Source: Acanthaster planci
Taxonomy: Eukaryota > Echinodermata > Asteroidea > Valvatida > Acanthasteridae
DNA: 64,000 nucleotides
Direction: 5' to 3'
Assembly (NCBI RefSeq): GCF_001949145.1
Contig: NW_019091516.1
Coordinates: 543,196-607,195 of the forward strand
Shown: positions 63,148 through 64,000 of the stretch, piece after piece
How the letters are laid out: every line of letters begins with the position of its first letter
Position numbering within the stretch: position 1 is the first letter of the stretch
Notes under the pieces: model-generated
The model's input: only the letters and a program-made list of their open reading frames with translations
Database searches by the model: none
What the model was told of the DNA's origin: nothing
Made by a program: the position numbers and the translations under genes

Positions 63148-64000
63148 GTTTTCATGTTTCAGTTTAAGGAAACCGATGACATGGATGAGCAAGGCGTAAG
63201 TCGATGAGTCACGACCACATAAAATTGCCCCAAGTAACAGGCAGCCGAACAAACCGGACGTCCAACCATTCATCACCTGGTCACATTGCCATATCGACAC
63301 GCATCACTTGATGTTAAAATTTGGCGCGTCTCACCTGACGTTGCGGGAAAACTATCCTCGTTCCCGTAAATTAAAAATTGAAGTTTTGATTTAAAAATAA
63401 AACATTAAATGAAAAACATGTTCATAATAAACAATTGATATTTATCTCAACATCTTAATGAAAATTATTTGCAAAAGTTTGTATTTATTATTGACAATTT
63501 TTTTTGAATGGTTTTTTTAAGCCCTTGGTGGCGCCAACTTCTATTAATACAACTATAGAGGGCGGCAAACGTTGTAAGAGGGAAAAGCGAGACCGTGACT
63601 GTAAATGTAAACCTAGCCTGTCGTTCTGTGATGTAGAGTAGTCTGGCACAAGGTAGGCATGTTACATACATACTAACGTGGTTCATGTAACTTTTCCATC
63701 ACACTAGTATTCATGTTGGTACATCTTACACGAGTCAGACTTCGTGTAGGACTGGGAGGTAAAGTTGGGCTCACTGTCATGGTCATGGACTCGTCATGCC
63801 ATCGCCATTATCGCCAAACTGCGTTAGACATGCTAGACATAGACCTAGGCTGGTGGGGATAGGTACACAGTCACACTCACAGTTCCAGATTTTTATTGCT
63901 TGAATGTGCCAATTTGTTCTTCCGAAAAATGCGCTTTCTCAATCAAATCTTTCCCCCAAAAAATCTTTCCCCCAAAAGCCATCCACACTAAGTAAATAGG
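63148..64000. other. Region upstream of DTL
   Basis: Contains the probable DTL 5' UTR and promoter with the E2F pair, then AT-rich DNA to about 63510. An AGAGGGCGGC word lies at 63557-63566, and a 17-base direct repeat (AATCTTTCCCCCAAAA) at about 63946-63977. No coding exon was seen. Confidence 0.4.
63320..63351. promoter_or_regulatory. Paired E2F sites at the DTL promoter
   Basis: TTTGGCGCG (63320-63328) and GCGGGAAAA (63343-63351, TTTTCCCGC inverted) are both exact E2F consensus sites, 14 bases apart. They lie 173-204 bases upstream of the DTL start codon. DTL is a known E2F-regulated S-phase gene in vertebrates; use here is inferred. Confidence 0.6.

Overview
This is a eukaryotic, intron-rich window. 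It most likely comes from an invertebrate deuterostome; an echinoderm such as a sea star fits best, but that is inference. Intron-exon boundaries are GT-AG, introns run about 0.3-4.7 kb, and short DNA-transposon relics are dense. The protein sequences are close to the vertebrate orthologues. Two N runs (24263-25156 and 45696-45810) show that it is a scaffold assembly.

Layout, left to right. 473-4834 (-): a spliced gene I do not recognise, running off the left edge, with a small ciliary or axonemal-like protein. 8244-9263 (+): an intronless ANKRD9-like ankyrin/SOCS-box gene. 11103-28712 (+): WDR43 (UTP5), 16 exons, 674 aa. 32440-47543 (+): WDR26, 13 coding exons, 578 aa from the first in-frame ATG. 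54311-63147 (-): DTL (CDT2), 10 exons, 877 aa, convergent with WDR26. I rebuilt the exons by hand from splice sites, reading phase and homology. In the three large genes every junction keeps frame and total length divides by three.

How the genes work: WDR43 acts in the nucleolar small-subunit processome. WDR26 is the scaffold/receptor of the GID/CTLH E3 ligase. DTL is the substrate receptor of CRL4, coupled to PCNA on chromatin. ANKRD9 is a SOCS-box receptor of cullin-RING type. So three of the five genes are substrate-recognition parts of different ubiquitin ligases, and three carry WD40 propellers. The promoters carry sensible motifs: a pair of perfect E2F sites at DTL, an E-box plus YY1 motif at the WDR43 start codon, and a perfect CRE 5' of WDR26.

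Introns and intergenic DNA hold several non-autonomous transposon families: a TTAA-flanked piggyBac-type MITE pair, a TTAACCCTAA fold-back family, a long-inverted-repeat MITE pair, and a tRNA-like element bounded by inverted repeats. None of these is a new biological system. The most novel items are the unrecognised minus-strand gene, the tRNA-like element, and candidate exons near 49 and 52 kb.
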